From contig NC_016112.1 of the NCBI RefSeq assembly GCF_000968535.2, positions 2,232,001 to 2,296,000 on the forward strand: a DNA stretch of 64,000 bases. Direction: 5' to 3'. This DNA is from Methylotuvimicrobium alcaliphilum 20Z (lineage in GTDB: Bacteria > Pseudomonadota > Gammaproteobacteria > Methylococcales > Methylomonadaceae). Positions 23,118 through 32,180 of this stretch are shown piece by piece. Position 1 is the first letter of the stretch, and each line of letters begins with the position of its first letter. The notes beneath the pieces are model-generated. The model did not search any database and was not told the origin of the DNA. It saw only the letters and a list, made by a program, of their open reading frames with translations. The translations under genes and the position numbers were made by a program.

Positions 23118-25372
23118 CTCTTAAACACCATCAGCGTAATATCGTCATTAAACACTTCGGTTTGGCAAAATTGTTTGAGCTGTTGAACAATATTATCGAT
23201 GATGGCATCCGGCTCGTATTCAGTGGAATGAGAAAAAATATCCACGAGCCGCTTGGTACCGAAGAAGTCGCCTTGGGGGTTTTCCGCCTCGGTCAAGCCG
23301 TCCGTGTAGAGTAGCAAACAATCGCCTTCGGCCAACACGGTTCTTTTTTCCTCGAATTCGACATGCTCCCGAACGCCGACGATGAGTCCTTCCGTGTCGA
23401 GTTGCTCGCATTGAGCTCGAGTCCGGCGATAAAGTAGAGGGGGCGGGTGCCCGGCATTCGAATACCTAAGGTGGTGAGTTTGTGTCTCGTATTGCAAGTA
23501 AAATAAGGTGATAAAGTAGTCGGAATGGTTAAGATCGGCAAACAGAAAGTCATTTAATACATTGAGCGTTTGCGCCGGCGATGCCGGCCAATGCGCTTGC
23601 GCCCTAATGGCGCTTCTTGCCGAAACCATAAATAAAGCGGGTCCCACGGCATGACCGGAAACGTCGGCAATGACCATGTCGAGATGAGTGTCGTCACGGT
23701 AAAAATAATCGAAATAATCGCCTCCGACTTGCGTAGCAGGTAAGCAAAACCCGGTGATCTTGAACTGATTCGATATAACTGGTGCAGAGGGAAGCAAAGA
23801 TGCTTGTATATTCTGAGCAATTCTCATTTCGTTTTGCGCAATGGCCAAATTAACTTGAGCCATGCGTATTTGGCGTTCGGCGGCTTTTCGCCCTGTAATG
23901 TCATGCACAAAGCCGCTGAATTCGTAAGCATGGCCTATTTTTAGCGGCGCTACACTGAGTTCGATAGGAAATTCAACACCATCTTTACGTAAAGCGATCT
24001 GTTCGGTCAGTTTATTCAAAACCGGGCTTTTACCGGTTTGCAAAAAGGTTTGCAGTTCGTCGTTCAGCGATTTACGAAAGCGTTTAGGTACAATCAACCC
24101 GGCGACATTTTGACCTATTGCTTCCTCGCGCGACCATCCGAACATGAGTTCGGCTCTTTGGTTCCAATCGGTAATGATGCCGTAGGAATCCATGATGATA
24201 ATGGCATTGAGCGCGGTTTCAATGATCAACCTTGTTCTTTTCTCGCTTTCTATTAATGCGTCTTCATAATGTTTACGTGCCGTGATATCTCTGTCCACGC
24301 CGCGCCATTTAATCAAATTGCCTTGTTTGTCAGTTATCGGTAATCCGGTAGATTCGGCGATTACCTCGTGCCCGTCCTTATGTCGATAATGATTAAGTAG
24401 CGAATAGAAAGGTTTATGTACCGAAGAATAAGGCTGAAAGCTAGTTTGATCCTGAGGTGTCAACAGCTCCGTATAGTGCTTTCCTAAAACGGCTTCAGGG
24501 GTGTAGCCGATGATGGTATCGACCGCATTACTGCTATAGATGTAATAGCCGTTCGGGTCTTGCTCCCACAGCCATTCTCCGGTCATTTCGGCCATTTGCC
24601 GAAACCGTTCCTCGCTTTCCTTAAGCGCCGCTTCAAAATGCTTGCGTTCGGTGATATCTTCTTCGACAGCGAGAACGTGCGTAATTTGGCCTTGGCTGTT
24701 TTTTATGGTGCTGATGCTTTCAAACGCCCAGTAATCTTCACCGTTTTTCTTTTGATTTTTAATTTCTCCGCGCCATTCGCCCCGACTTAACAGTTGTTGC
24801 CACATGTTTAGATATTGCTCGGCGGTCGTATCGCCCGACTGCAAAATTTTCGGGTTAAAACCGAGTAGCTCTTCCTTAGAGTATCCGGTCATTTCACAAA
24901 ATTTCGGATTAATGTATTCGATGCGTCCGGAAGGGTCGGTGATAATGACTGCGCTAGCGCTTTGCTCAACGGCTCTGAGCATTAAAATAAGGTTGATGTC
25001 GAGCTGGGTTTTTTCACCAAGTTTTTGAATCAGCAAAGCAAATCGGCTTACATTATCGGTTTCGCTTAAAGCAAGGCGGCATAATGAAATCAATGCGGGG
25101 AATGGAGAATCGGTTGCATCCTTCAGTTCGGCTTGAAAACTGATGCTGGTTTGCTCGAAAGGCATTTTCTCCAGAATTTCCTGCCAAAAATTCGCAGGAT
25201 TAGACGCTGATAATAGTCTGTCGAGCGGTTTATCGATTAGCTGTTGCGTTTGATAACCGAAAAGCGCGATTGCGCTTTCGTTGACCGCATCGATAACCGG
25301 TGTCGAAGGTGTCCGGTTTTCAATGCTGGCGATGATTAAGCTTAAAACCGGGCCGTCGATAAACGAATGCAT
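23102..25372 (-). CDS. Multi-PAS PP2C/SpoIIE-type Ser/Thr phosphatase
   Basis: 756 residues. An N-terminal PAS-like region is followed by at least three PAS/PAC units (DPSGRIEYINPKFCEMTGYS, then EWLWEQDPNGYYIYSS, then AIIIMDSYGIITDWNQRAE), each ending in a DITxRK-type PAC, and a coiled linker. The C-terminal SpoIIE/PP2C domain has GGDYFDYFYRDD, DMVIADVSGHAVGPA, SNAGHPPPLL and LLLYTDGLTEAEN with the metal-binding Asp residues, then FNDDITLMVFKR. It probably reverses the neighbouring kinases or acts on an anti-anti-sigma partner. Stop codon lies in the heptamer repeat. Confidence 0.92.
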   Translation of the reverse strand: MHSFIDGPVLSLIIASIENRTPSTPVIDAVNESAIALFGYQTQQLIDKPLDRLLSASNPANFWQEILEKMPFEQTSISFQAELKDATDSPFPALISLCRLALSETDNVSRFALLIQKLGEKTQLDINLILMLRAVEQSASAVIITDPSGRIEYINPKFCEMTGYSKEELLGFNPKILQSGDTTAEQYLNMWQQLLSRGEWRGEIKNQKKNGEDYWAFESISTIKNSQGQITHVLAVEEDITERKHFEAALKESEERFRQMAEMTGEWLWEQDPNGYYIYSSNAVDTIIGYTPEAVLGKHYTELLTPQDQTSFQPYSSVHKPFYSLLNHYRHKDGHEVIAESTGLPITDKQGNLIKWRGVDRDITARKHYEDALIESEKRTRLIIETALNAIIIMDSYGIITDWNQRAELMFGWSREEAIGQNVAGLIVPKRFRKSLNDELQTFLQTGKSPVLNKLTEQIALRKDGVEFPIELSVAPLKIGHAYEFSGFVHDITGRKAAERQIRMAQVNLAIAQNEMRIAQNIQASLLPSAPVISNQFKITGFCLPATQVGGDYFDYFYRDDTHLDMVIADVSGHAVGPALFMVSARSAIRAQAHWPASPAQTLNVLNDFLFADLNHSDYFITLFYLQYETQTHHLRYSNAGHPPPLLYRRTRAQCEQLDTEGLIVGVREHVEFEEKRTVLAEGDCLLLYTDGLTEAENPQGDFFGTKRLVDIFSHSTEYEPDAIIDNIVQQLKQFCQTEVFNDDITLMVFKRVNSE

Positions 25373-25432
25373 GTTAATCGGTTTATTTGGTAGTGTGAAT
25401 CAAAAGACTGGGCAGTAGTAATCGATCAAAAA

Positions 25433-26446
25433 TTAAAAAAACTGTGGATTATCGGCGACAAAACCATGTACCTTCGATTTGGGCTTAAAGTCCGGGGCTA
25501 TCCAAGGTTGAATATCTTCATCGACTAAGTATTCAGCCAGCCATTGCGCTTGCCCGCGTATCGGCAAAATAAAGGCATATAGTTTACCGTTAGGTAATTC
25601 GGCGACGTCACCGATTGCAAAGATGGCCGGATCGGTGGTTTGCATGAATGAATTCACTTTTATCCCTCGGTTGACAGCCAGTCCCGCTGCGGCAGCAAGT
25701 TCAGTTCTCGGCTTGAATCCACAAGAGACTAAAGCCGCATCAAATTTACCGCCGTTATTGGAATTAACAAGTATTTCGCCGTTTTTCTTGTCGATGCCGG
25801 TGACAGATTGGTTAAATAAAACGTTAACTTCGCTATTTTTCAAAATTTTAAGCAGTTTTGCCGAGTCGCCATTGCTCAGTTGCCGCTCCATCAAGCGATC
25901 CATGGCATGAAACAGGCTAACTTTATCTCCCGAAACGGCTAAATCCGATGCCACTTCGCAACCGATTAAGCCGCCGCCGATAATCGCCCAATGAGGCGGT
26001 TTGTTCTTGTTCAACAACGTTTGTCGTATCTGACGTAATTCTTTGAGGTCGGCAAGGCTGTTAAGGAGATGAAAATTATTGCGATCGGCCATTAACGCCG
26101 GCGGGATGAAGGCTGCGGAACCTTGGGCTAAAACTAAAACATCATAGTCTATAGTTGTTTTTATTGATTCGGCTGCCAAATTGACGATTTTATGGTGGCG
26201 ATCGATAACTTCCGCTTCGGTCTCTGTTAGAACTTCAATCCTTTTTTGTCGAATAGTTTCAAAAGTTTTGAGAATGATGGACTGCTCTATACCCTCCTTG
26301 CTAAAGCCGTGAGAAAGCAACGGCCGAGAATAAAAGCCGTCGCTTTCCCGTGTTACCACGGTGATACGAGCATCCGGGTTTAAAGTATGTAGTTTTTCGG
26401 CAAAGGTTATGCCGGCAAACCCCGATCCGATTATCACGACTTTCAT
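25433..26446 (-). CDS. FAD/NAD(P)-dependent oxidoreductase, rubredoxin reductase-like
   Basis: 337 residues. An FAD-binding Rossmann motif VIIGSGFAGITFAEKL at the N-terminus, an NAD(P)-binding motif AIIGGGLIGCEVASDL near 155, and the FAD-closing TDPAIFAIGDVAEL near 285. This is the pyridine nucleotide-disulfide fold without redox Cys pair, like rubredoxin and NorW reductases. The rubredoxin gene lies 11 bp upstream, so it very likely reduces that rubredoxin with NAD(P)H. Possible outlets are oxygen or NO detoxification or protection of hydrogenase maturation. Confidence 0.88.
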   Translation of the reverse strand: MKVVIIGSGFAGITFAEKLHTLNPDARITVVTRESDGFYSRPLLSHGFSKEGIEQSIILKTFETIRQKRIEVLTETEAEVIDRHHKIVNLAAESIKTTIDYDVLVLAQGSAAFIPPALMADRNNFHLLNSLADLKELRQIRQTLLNKNKPPHWAIIGGGLIGCEVASDLAVSGDKVSLFHAMDRLMERQLSNGDSAKLLKILKNSEVNVLFNQSVTGIDKKNGEILVNSNNGGKFDAALVSCGFKPRTELAAAAGLAVNRGIKVNSFMQTTDPAIFAIGDVAELPNGKLYAFILPIRGQAQWLAEYLVDEDIQPWIAPDFKPKSKVHGFVADNPQFF

Positions 26447-26457
26447 GGCAATAATAC

Positions 26458-26625
26458 TTAGAGGGGCTCGAAAGCGCTTTTTTCAGCTCCGCACTCAGGG
26501 CAAACCCAATCATCAGGAATATCTTCCCAACGAGTGCCGGGTTCGATTCCGCTATCCGGATCACCTAATTGCTCGTCGTAAATATGTCCGCATTCTAAAC
26601 ATTGATATTTTTTATAATCTGCCAT
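26458..26625 (-). CDS. Rubredoxin
   Basis: A 55-residue protein (ATG at 26625, stop TAA at 26458). Both iron-binding Cys knuckles are present: [12 protein letters not shown] near residue 9 and [16 protein letters not shown] near residue 42, with the usual [12 protein letters not shown]. It carries one electron on an FeS4 centre. It is directly upstream of the reductase and 125 bp from hypA. Rubredoxins occur in many uptake hydrogenase clusters (HupI/HoxR). Confidence 0.95.
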   Translation of the reverse strand: MADYKKYQCLECGHIYDEQLGDPDSGIEPGTRWEDIPDDWVCPECGAEKSAFEPL

Positions 26626-26750
26626 AACGTTGCCTTATTAATGATGGATGAAATAGTCGTACCAAACACAATTTTCTATGAAATACCGATAGTGATTTAT
26701 TTATAACTCAATTAGCTAAGCCAAGGCAAACATGAGTTTTAACATAACAG

Positions 26751-27101
26751 TCAAGCCAAGGTATCCAGTTCAAGCCTTTCGAGAATCATTTCGCTGCCGG
26801 CAGTAAGCCGAGTATCCCGGCTTTGGCAGACTGGGCAATAGAGCCGATTAGCCGGCACCTCCGACTCGATGCCGCACTGTTCACAGACGATTTGCGCCGC
26901 TTGTCGTTCAATAATCAAAACGGCACCATCGGCTATGGTATCGACGCGATTGATTTCAAAAGCGCTTTGCAACAATAAGGGCTCTACACCCGATAAAACA
27001 CCGATTTTAACCGTGATGCTAGCAACTTTCGTTGCTTGATGTTGCCGGGCCAGATTTTTTACTTGATCCAGCAAATCCTCGCATAGCGAGAGTTCATGCA
27101 T
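26751..27101 (-). CDS. hypA: Hydrogenase/urease nickel-insertion protein HypA
   Basis: 116 residues from MHELSLCEDLLDQ; MHE is the conserved nickel-binding start, so I use 27101 rather than an upstream codon at 27110. The zinc finger is formed by VCEQCG and YCPVCQSR. It hands nickel to the large subunit of [NiFe] hydrogenase with HypB. Its start overlaps the end of hypC by 8 bp, so they are coupled. Confidence 0.95.
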   Translation of the reverse strand: MHELSLCEDLLDQVKNLARQHQATKVASITVKIGVLSGVEPLLLQSAFEINRVDTIADGAVLIIERQAAQIVCEQCGIESEVPANRLYCPVCQSRDTRLTAGSEMILERLELDTLA

Positions 27102-27330
27102 GCTGCGCATCCTCGGTTAGCATTTGATCGAGTAATTCCCAAGTTGACCGCGCTTCTTCCGCACTGATTTTCTGGATTGCATAGCCGACATGGATGAGAA
27201 CATAATCGCCGATGCCTATCGGTTCATCCTGCAGTAAAAACAAACTGACTTCTCGTTCGATGCCTTTGATCGAACAAATAGCGCGACTACCGTTAATAGA
27301 GGCAATTTGCATAGGAATGGCAAGACACAT
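27094..27330 (-). CDS. hypC: Hydrogenase maturation chaperone HypC
   Basis: 78 residues beginning MCLAIPMQI, with the essential Cys2. The central GDYVLIHVGYAIQKI is the OB-fold signature. HypC carries the Fe(CN)2CO unit with HypD to the hydrogenase large subunit. I choose the ATG at 27330 because of the MCLAIP motif. It is 20 bp after hupE and overlaps hypA. Confidence 0.95.
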   Translation of the reverse strand: MCLAIPMQIASINGSRAICSIKGIEREVSLFLLQDEPIGIGDYVLIHVGYAIQKISAEEARSTWELLDQMLTEDAQHA

Positions 27331-27350
27331 GAGAATTCCCGAAATGAGTT

Positions 27351-27938
27351 TTAAATTGTGATAGTGGTTAGGTAAAGTCCCGCGGCCGCAATTGCTAGCC
27401 CCCCGGCTCGAGTCAACCAAAGCCGGCGTTTAATTAGCACGGCCATCGTAATGCCGAACGCATGAACCAGTGAAGTCGCGACAATGAAACCGGCGCCGTA
27501 GAATAAAGGCGATCCGGCTTGCGGCATTTCCAGTCCGTGCGCATAGCCATGGACGCTTGCGAATAAACCTGCGATCAGCATACTGGTGACGACGGGTAAA
27601 CGCACCGAAAACATTAAAAAAACGCCTAAAAGCAATACCGTTGCGGCTATGGCAAACTCAAGCAAAGGCAGATTCAGGCCATACGAGGCCAATAATGCTG
27701 ACAGGCTCATCGTGCCGACAAAAGCAACCGGCAAGCGCCAGAGTGCTTTATGACCTAATTGTACGGCCCAAATGCCAATTGCCAACATCGCCAGCAAGTG
27801 ATCGACGCCTATGAACGGATGGATGAATCCTTCGGCAAAACCCGCGCCTTCCGCGCCGAAGGTATGGGCTTGAGCCGCCGTACCGTAAGCGGAGAACGCG
27901 GTGATTCCGATTATTGCATTGATAGACTTTATATTCAT
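27351..27938 (-). CDS. hupE: HupE/UreJ nickel transporter-like membrane protein
   Basis: 195 residues with a signal-like N-terminus ending AAQAH and about six transmembrane helices. The family motif HPFIGVDHLLAMLAIG (near residue 40) has the His/Asp residues thought to bind nickel, and FASVHGYAHGLEMP is in a later segment. It probably brings in nickel for the hydrogenase. It heads the minus-strand unit hupE-hypC-hypA and is divergent from hypE over 200 bp. Confidence 0.9.
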   Translation of the reverse strand: MNIKSINAIIGITAFSAYGTAAQAHTFGAEGAGFAEGFIHPFIGVDHLLAMLAIGIWAVQLGHKALWRLPVAFVGTMSLSALLASYGLNLPLLEFAIAATVLLLGVFLMFSVRLPVVTSMLIAGLFASVHGYAHGLEMPQAGSPLFYGAGFIVATSLVHAFGITMAVLIKRRLWLTRAGGLAIAAAGLYLTTITI

Positions 27939-28139
27939 GTCACACCTTTTCGGCTAAATTTGAGGATAAAACTTCGTACTTGTTGTGAAAAAACCGGCTT
28001 AATGCTCCAGGACAATAGGTTTTATAACATGCTAGTATCTTGGCGGCAAAAGCAGTTAATAGAGTCGTGATTGTTGAATGGCTTTACGGCTTACGCATCC
28101 TGAAAAACAAACCCACCTAAGAGTTTTACTATAGCCATC

Positions 28140-29165
28140 ATGATAACAGAACATTCATTTTCCGATACCTACATTACGCTTGCACATGGTAATGGCGGAC
28201 GTTTCATGCGCGAATTGATCGAGCATTTATTCGCTAAATATCTCGATAATGCCTGGCTCGATACCCGTGCCGATGCGGCCGCCATGCCTTTCGACGAATC
28301 GGATGGTGAGTTGATGATCACGACGGACGGTTTTACGGTCGATCCATTAGAATTTCCCGGCGGTAATATCGGTAGTCTGGCTATCCATGGAACCGTGAAT
28401 GATTTAGCGGTGGCAGGCGCAACGCCGCGTTACTTGAGTCTCAATGCATTTATCGAAGAAGGCTTGGAGATAGCCGTACTTGATCGACTTATTCGCAGCA
28501 TGGCTGAAGCTTGCCGAGAATGCGGTGTTGATATCGTAGCCGGCGATACTAAAGTATTACGCCGGGGGCAGGGCGGCGGTGTTTATTTTGCCGTAACCGG
28601 TGTCGGTAAACGCTGCCATTCTATCAATCTGGGTATTGATAATATCGAGGCCGGCGATTGCATTTTGCTTAGCGGAACTGCCGGCGATCATGGTTGTGCC
28701 GTGTTGTTGGCACGCGAGCAATTCGGCTTGAGCGGAACGTTAAAATCCGACGCGGCGAGTGTTTTCCCGGTGACGCGTGCATTGCTGGATCTGCCCGGGT
28801 TACGATTTATGCGCGACCCGACCCGAGGCGGAATAGCGACTGTCGCGCACGAAATTGCCTCGGCTGTCGCCGGCACGGTCAAACTGCTCGAATCGAAGAT
28901 ACCGATTAACGAGCAAGTTAAAACCGTCGCCGAAATCTTAGGTTACGACCCTTATTATTTAGCCTGCGAAGGGAGGGTAATGGCCGTAGTCAGTGCCGGC
29001 GATGCCGAAGAAGCGCTTAAAAGAATGCGTAGCGCGGGTTGTAGCGATGCGGCGATTATCGGCGAAGTTCATGCCGGTAGGGCCCAGGTGATTTTGGAGA
29101 CGGCGTTAGGCGGTGAACGAATACTAGAGGAGCTTGAAGACGACCCGCTGCCGCGGATATGTTAG
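28140..29165 (+). CDS. hypE: Hydrogenase maturation protein HypE
   Basis: 341 residues, a PurM-like ATPase. LAHGNGGRFMRELI opens the fold, FMRDPTRGGIATVAHEI is the ATP-binding region and the C-terminus is PRIC, the invariant Cys that is carbamoylated by HypF and dehydrated to a thiocyanate to supply CN ligands. Divergent from hupE, with a shared upstream region (27939-28139) that should hold both promoters. Unusually it is separated from hypFDB by about 3 kb. Confidence 0.96.
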   Translation: MITEHSFSDTYITLAHGNGGRFMRELIEHLFAKYLDNAWLDTRADAAAMPFDESDGELMITTDGFTVDPLEFPGGNIGSLAIHGTVNDLAVAGATPRYLSLNAFIEEGLEIAVLDRLIRSMAEACRECGVDIVAGDTKVLRRGQGGGVYFAVTGVGKRCHSINLGIDNIEAGDCILLSGTAGDHGCAVLLAREQFGLSGTLKSDAASVFPVTRALLDLPGLRFMRDPTRGGIATVAHEIASAVAGTVKLLESKIPINEQVKTVAEILGYDPYYLACEGRVMAVVSAGDAEEALKRMRSAGCSDAAIIGEVHAGRAQVILETALGGERILEELEDDPLPRIC

Positions 29166-29263
29166 ATCTTCGAGCTGTCAAACATACCTTAGGAATATGC
29201 ACAAAATAACTTATACAAGCAGTAGGTTTTTGGCGGTTTGATGACTCGCTTGACAGGGCGCCG

Positions 29264-29577
29264 TGAACCCAGCACCTTAATTATCAAAGATAGTTAACCA
29301 TAACGTTCATGAAGGCCTAGCCATCGCCCCGGCAAATGAAAGTTCTCTGGTGGCGAAGGGTGCTGCCACTCGCCCGACAGGGCGCCGTGAATACGTCCGT
29401 GTGGGCTCGACGGCGGTTATCCCTGCCGCCGACGCCTGCCGGTCGAGCAACCGCGCTCTCTTCGGAGCCGACATTTTCTCTGCCGAGCTTCGTATATCGA
29501 AAAATTAGATATAAAGAGCCTAAATCTACGAACTTTCACAGTAACCAATGGGCTATGGAATTTAGGCGCTGGGTGAA
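29264..29577. repeat. Nested elements: family B inside family D inside an A/B-like remnant
   Basis: The core GCGCCGTGAA...TGAATAC is split by family D (29268-29573) with the direct repeat TGAA at 29264-29267 and 29574-29577. D has ends CCCAGCACC and GGCGCTGGG. D itself is split by a family B element (29302-29545, AACGTTCATGAAGG to ACTTTCACAGTAAC). This fills the gap between hypE and the response regulator. Confidence 0.75.
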
Positions 29578-29713
29578 TACTTCCTTATTTACTCAACGAA
29601 ATAAAAGATGAATCGTTTTGGTTATGAGTCGTGGTGATGATAGGTTTCAAAGATCGTAACGTGAAACGTTTCGATCATTTAATCCGGCAATATACCGGCC
29701 AGTCGCACAAAAT

Positions 29714-30388
29714 TTAAGTATTTTTGCCGTTTTCCAGCAAATATCCCAACCCTCTTATAGTTCTGATATTGACTTCGAAAGGCTTAAGACGTTTACGTAA
29801 ACGGTGTATATAGACTTCTATGGCATTATCGCCTAGTTCATCTCCGCCAGTCGATAAACGCTGAGCGATTTTATCCTTACTGACTACGTATCCGGCCTGT
29901 AGCATAAGCGTTTCAAGTACGCCATATTCGCGCTGAAACAAAATCAATGGATCTCCGTCGACTAGAACTTGGTGCTCAAGCGTGTCGAGGGTTAGCCTAC
30001 CAACCACAATATCTTTACTAAAACCGCAGTAACTTCGACGAATTAGAGCATGGACGCGTGATTCCAATTCCCTACAATCGAATGGTTTCACCATGTAATC
30101 ATCCGCGCCGCGCTTAAGCCCATCGATTCGGTCGTTTAATCCGTCTCGAGCCGTTAAAATCAAGATGGGAACCGTATCTTTGCGCATTCTCAGTTTCCAT
30201 AAGATTTCGCTGCCGTCCATGTCGGGTAATCCTAAATCCAGTATCAACAAGTCAAAGTCTTGTGCGAGCAAAGCGCCTTCCGCATAATTGCCGTTCGGTG
30301 CACAGGTGACATCATAGCCGGATCGGGAGAGGGTATATGCCAATCCATCCGCCAGAACGGCATCGTCTTCTACGAGTAAGATTTTCAT
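29714..30388 (-). CDS. OmpR/QseB-type response regulator (orphan)
   Basis: 224 residues. The receiver domain has EDD at 7-9, the phospho-acceptor in LLILDLGLPDMDG, LILTARD and VKPF (Lys). A winged-helix effector domain follows with VSKDKIAQRLS and NAIEVYIHRLRKRL and a closing TIRGLGYLL. No histidine kinase gene is adjacent on either side. It lies between the two halves of the hyp set, so control of hydrogenase or of the SulP neighbour is possible but unproven. Confidence 0.92.
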   Translation of the reverse strand: MKILLVEDDAVLADGLAYTLSRSGYDVTCAPNGNYAEGALLAQDFDLLILDLGLPDMDGSEILWKLRMRKDTVPILILTARDGLNDRIDGLKRGADDYMVKPFDCRELESRVHALIRRSYCGFSKDIVVGRLTLDTLEHQVLVDGDPLILFQREYGVLETLMLQAGYVVSKDKIAQRLSTGGDELGDNAIEVYIHRLRKRLKPFEVNIRTIRGLGYLLENGKNT

Positions 30389-30481
30389 AGTTTTGATCGC
30401 GCTGTAAATTACATTGTTTCCTCGGTTGCTCGTTAACGAGCCAACGGGTGTTTTTTGCCGTTCTTTCTTTGGTCGTTGTAG

Positions 30482-30515
30482 GTTTAATCCCCCGGAATTT
30501 CCGGAGGATTAAACA
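30482..30515. terminator. Long near-perfect palindrome, probable bidirectional terminator
   Basis: GTTTAATCC and GGATTAAAC flank CCGGAA/TTCCGG, a palindrome of about 33 bases with one mismatch. It lies between the ends of the SulP pseudogene and the start of the response regulator gene. No long T run follows, so termination is inferred from the stem only. Confidence 0.5.
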
Positions 30516-30543
30516 TCATCTATCGTTTCTCCTTTAGTTAGTT

Positions 30544-31094
30544 TTAGGATCCGGCCGTTCCCAGAATCGGCTGACCAATAAAGCCTCCATAATGCTCATT
30601 GATGGAATTGGGGACCAGCTTGGCATATTTACCTAGCCCGAAAACGCCCATCAGCATTAAAATAATACCGGCGATCACCGAGACTAAAACCAAAAAACCG
30701 TGCGCCTCGGCGAATGTGTCTCCGCCAGCTTCGCCGTGATCGGAATGAAGGCGGCGGTCGGCCCGTAAACTTGATACTTAGAACCGCTCCAGGTCCGGCC
30801 GATGATACAGGCCAGTGCGCCGGCGATGATGCCTTGTTCCGGCCGCAGCCCCATCGCCGTTGCGAATCCCATTGCCATTGGGATTGCGGTCAACGCAACG
30901 ATGAGTCCGGCGCTGAAGTCGCGATAGGTGGTTTTCAACTAGGTTTCGCGGGTTAAATCTTCGAAACGGCTGTCCCAGAAGGTGTTGGATTCCTTCAGCC
31001 GCTGCAAAATCGATGTCGGTTGATTGGTTTGCGGCTCAGTTTTTTTACCGGAGCCGCCGGATCCTTCTTGAATATGTTTTTGAATAGTACTCAT
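30544..31094 (-). pseudogene. Decayed SulP-family anion transporter
   Basis: A remnant with three lesions. From the ATG at 31094 it reads MSTIQKHIQEG...SRFEDLTRET, then an in-frame TAG, then KTTYRDFSAGLIVALTAIP with the SulP start AIPMAMGFATAMGL and KYQVYGPTAAFIPI. A frameshift follows near 30710. In the next frame EAHGFLVLVSVIAGIILM and LGKYAKLVPNSI continue the family, and then most of the transporter and STAS domain are missing, with NEHYGGFIGQPILG at the end. An intact SulP has about 500 residues or more. It sits beside a USP-like gene, a pair common in bicarbonate/SulP loci. Confidence 0.8.
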
Positions 31095-31141
31095 AAATTG
31101 CTCGCAAAATATCAAGTTAATAAATGCCCAACTTCATAACG

Positions 31142-31636
31142 CTAAGCACGTAGGAAGCCATTCGGCAATAGTGTCAAGCTTTGGTTGCCTTGACTGTTTT
31201 GCTTAGCGCCTAATGAAACTTCGGTAATTTTCAGGCGACTTTTGCGAATGAAAGGAATCGGATTGAAGCTGGGTTGCCGGTTTAACCTAGGGTTGTACCG
31301 TTTCGGAATGACGGCTTCATCGATTTGGTTGCCGTCGATAAAGGCGTTGAAAGCGGCTTGATTCAAGCCGGTAAAGAGCTCCGTTTTAATTAGTACCTTG
31401 TCGGCTGAATAGCTTTGACGTAAGGCCTTGCATGTTTTTTTGAATTCCGGAGTCTTCAAGGACTGAAGCAATTCGGTCTTTGAAAAATACAAAAGGTCGA
31501 TTGGACAATCGGAAAGAAATCGGCAATGCGTCAAGACGAAATGGAGCTTGTCGTCTCCGGCGTTAGCTAGGGTATGCTTGACCAAATTTAGCGATTCCAC
31601 CGAAAAATCGGTCGGAATCAAGATTGTTCTTTTCAT
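31142..31636 (-). CDS. Universal stress protein-like protein
   Basis: 164 residues. RTILIPTDFSVESLNLVKHT is the standard start of a UspA-type fold and HFVLTHCRF is the second strand; the later ATP-binding GxxG motif is not clear, and the C-terminal 40 residues are unlike Usp. It is 47 bp upstream of the SulP remnant on the same strand, so it was probably its operon partner. May now be a relic. Confidence 0.6.
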   Translation of the reverse strand: MKRTILIPTDFSVESLNLVKHTLANAGDDKLHFVLTHCRFLSDCPIDLLYFSKTELLQSLKTPEFKKTCKALRQSYSADKVLIKTELFTGLNQAAFNAFIDGNQIDEAVIPKRYNPRLNRQPSFNPIPFIRKSRLKITEVSLGAKQNSQGNQSLTLLPNGFLRA

Positions 31637-32180
31637 ATTTCAATCCTCTTAAAAATGGGGCAAGCTCATGTTATTGATTAATACTTTCACATGCCTTTCA
31701 CCAAGCTTTCGCGAAACTTGCTTGAAACTTTCGTGAAACTTACACGGCGAGAAGAGATGTGTTGCGGCTTGAGGAATTTAAGGGATTTAAATCGAATGAA
31801 CCCGGAGGTAACTATTTTTTTAAAAAAGAGGGTGACCAAGTGCTAATGGGCTTTAAATGCAGGGAACTGATCAATTAAATGCGGAGTGCTATATTGCAAA
31901 GGCAAAGGCCTTGAACATAAAAAGAGCAGTTAGCATATGTTATAGACCGTTCGTGCTGAGCTAAGTCGAAAGGAGAGCAGAAAAGTCTGAGTTGATTTGT
32001 TAAGCTGTTCATGGCTCAACAGGCTCACTACGAATGGCTTAACTTAATGGCAGTAAAGTGTGGGGGGCTAGTCAGTTTTTGCGTGAAATCAGAATAAGTC
32101 AAACTGTATCGGTTCAGCTCGAAATTGTCATTATTCCAGTGACTATCGCTACGAAAAGTATAGAGTTTGTCGACAATGGT
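31637..32180. other. Gene-free gap with a dispersed GTTCGTGCTGAG repeat
   Basis: No coding region found. The segment AAGAGCAGTTAGCATATG...GACCGTTCGTGCTGAGC...AAGTCGAAAG (about 31918-31978) matches 38927-38990, where it ends in a GAACGGTCTATAAC inverse. This is a short dispersed palindrome of REP type. Confidence 0.5.

Noticed and set aside
28046-28060. Sigma-54 promoter upstream of hypE
   Set aside because: TTGGCGGCAAAAGC has 8 rather than 10 bases between the GG and GC, so it does not fit the -24/-12 rule.
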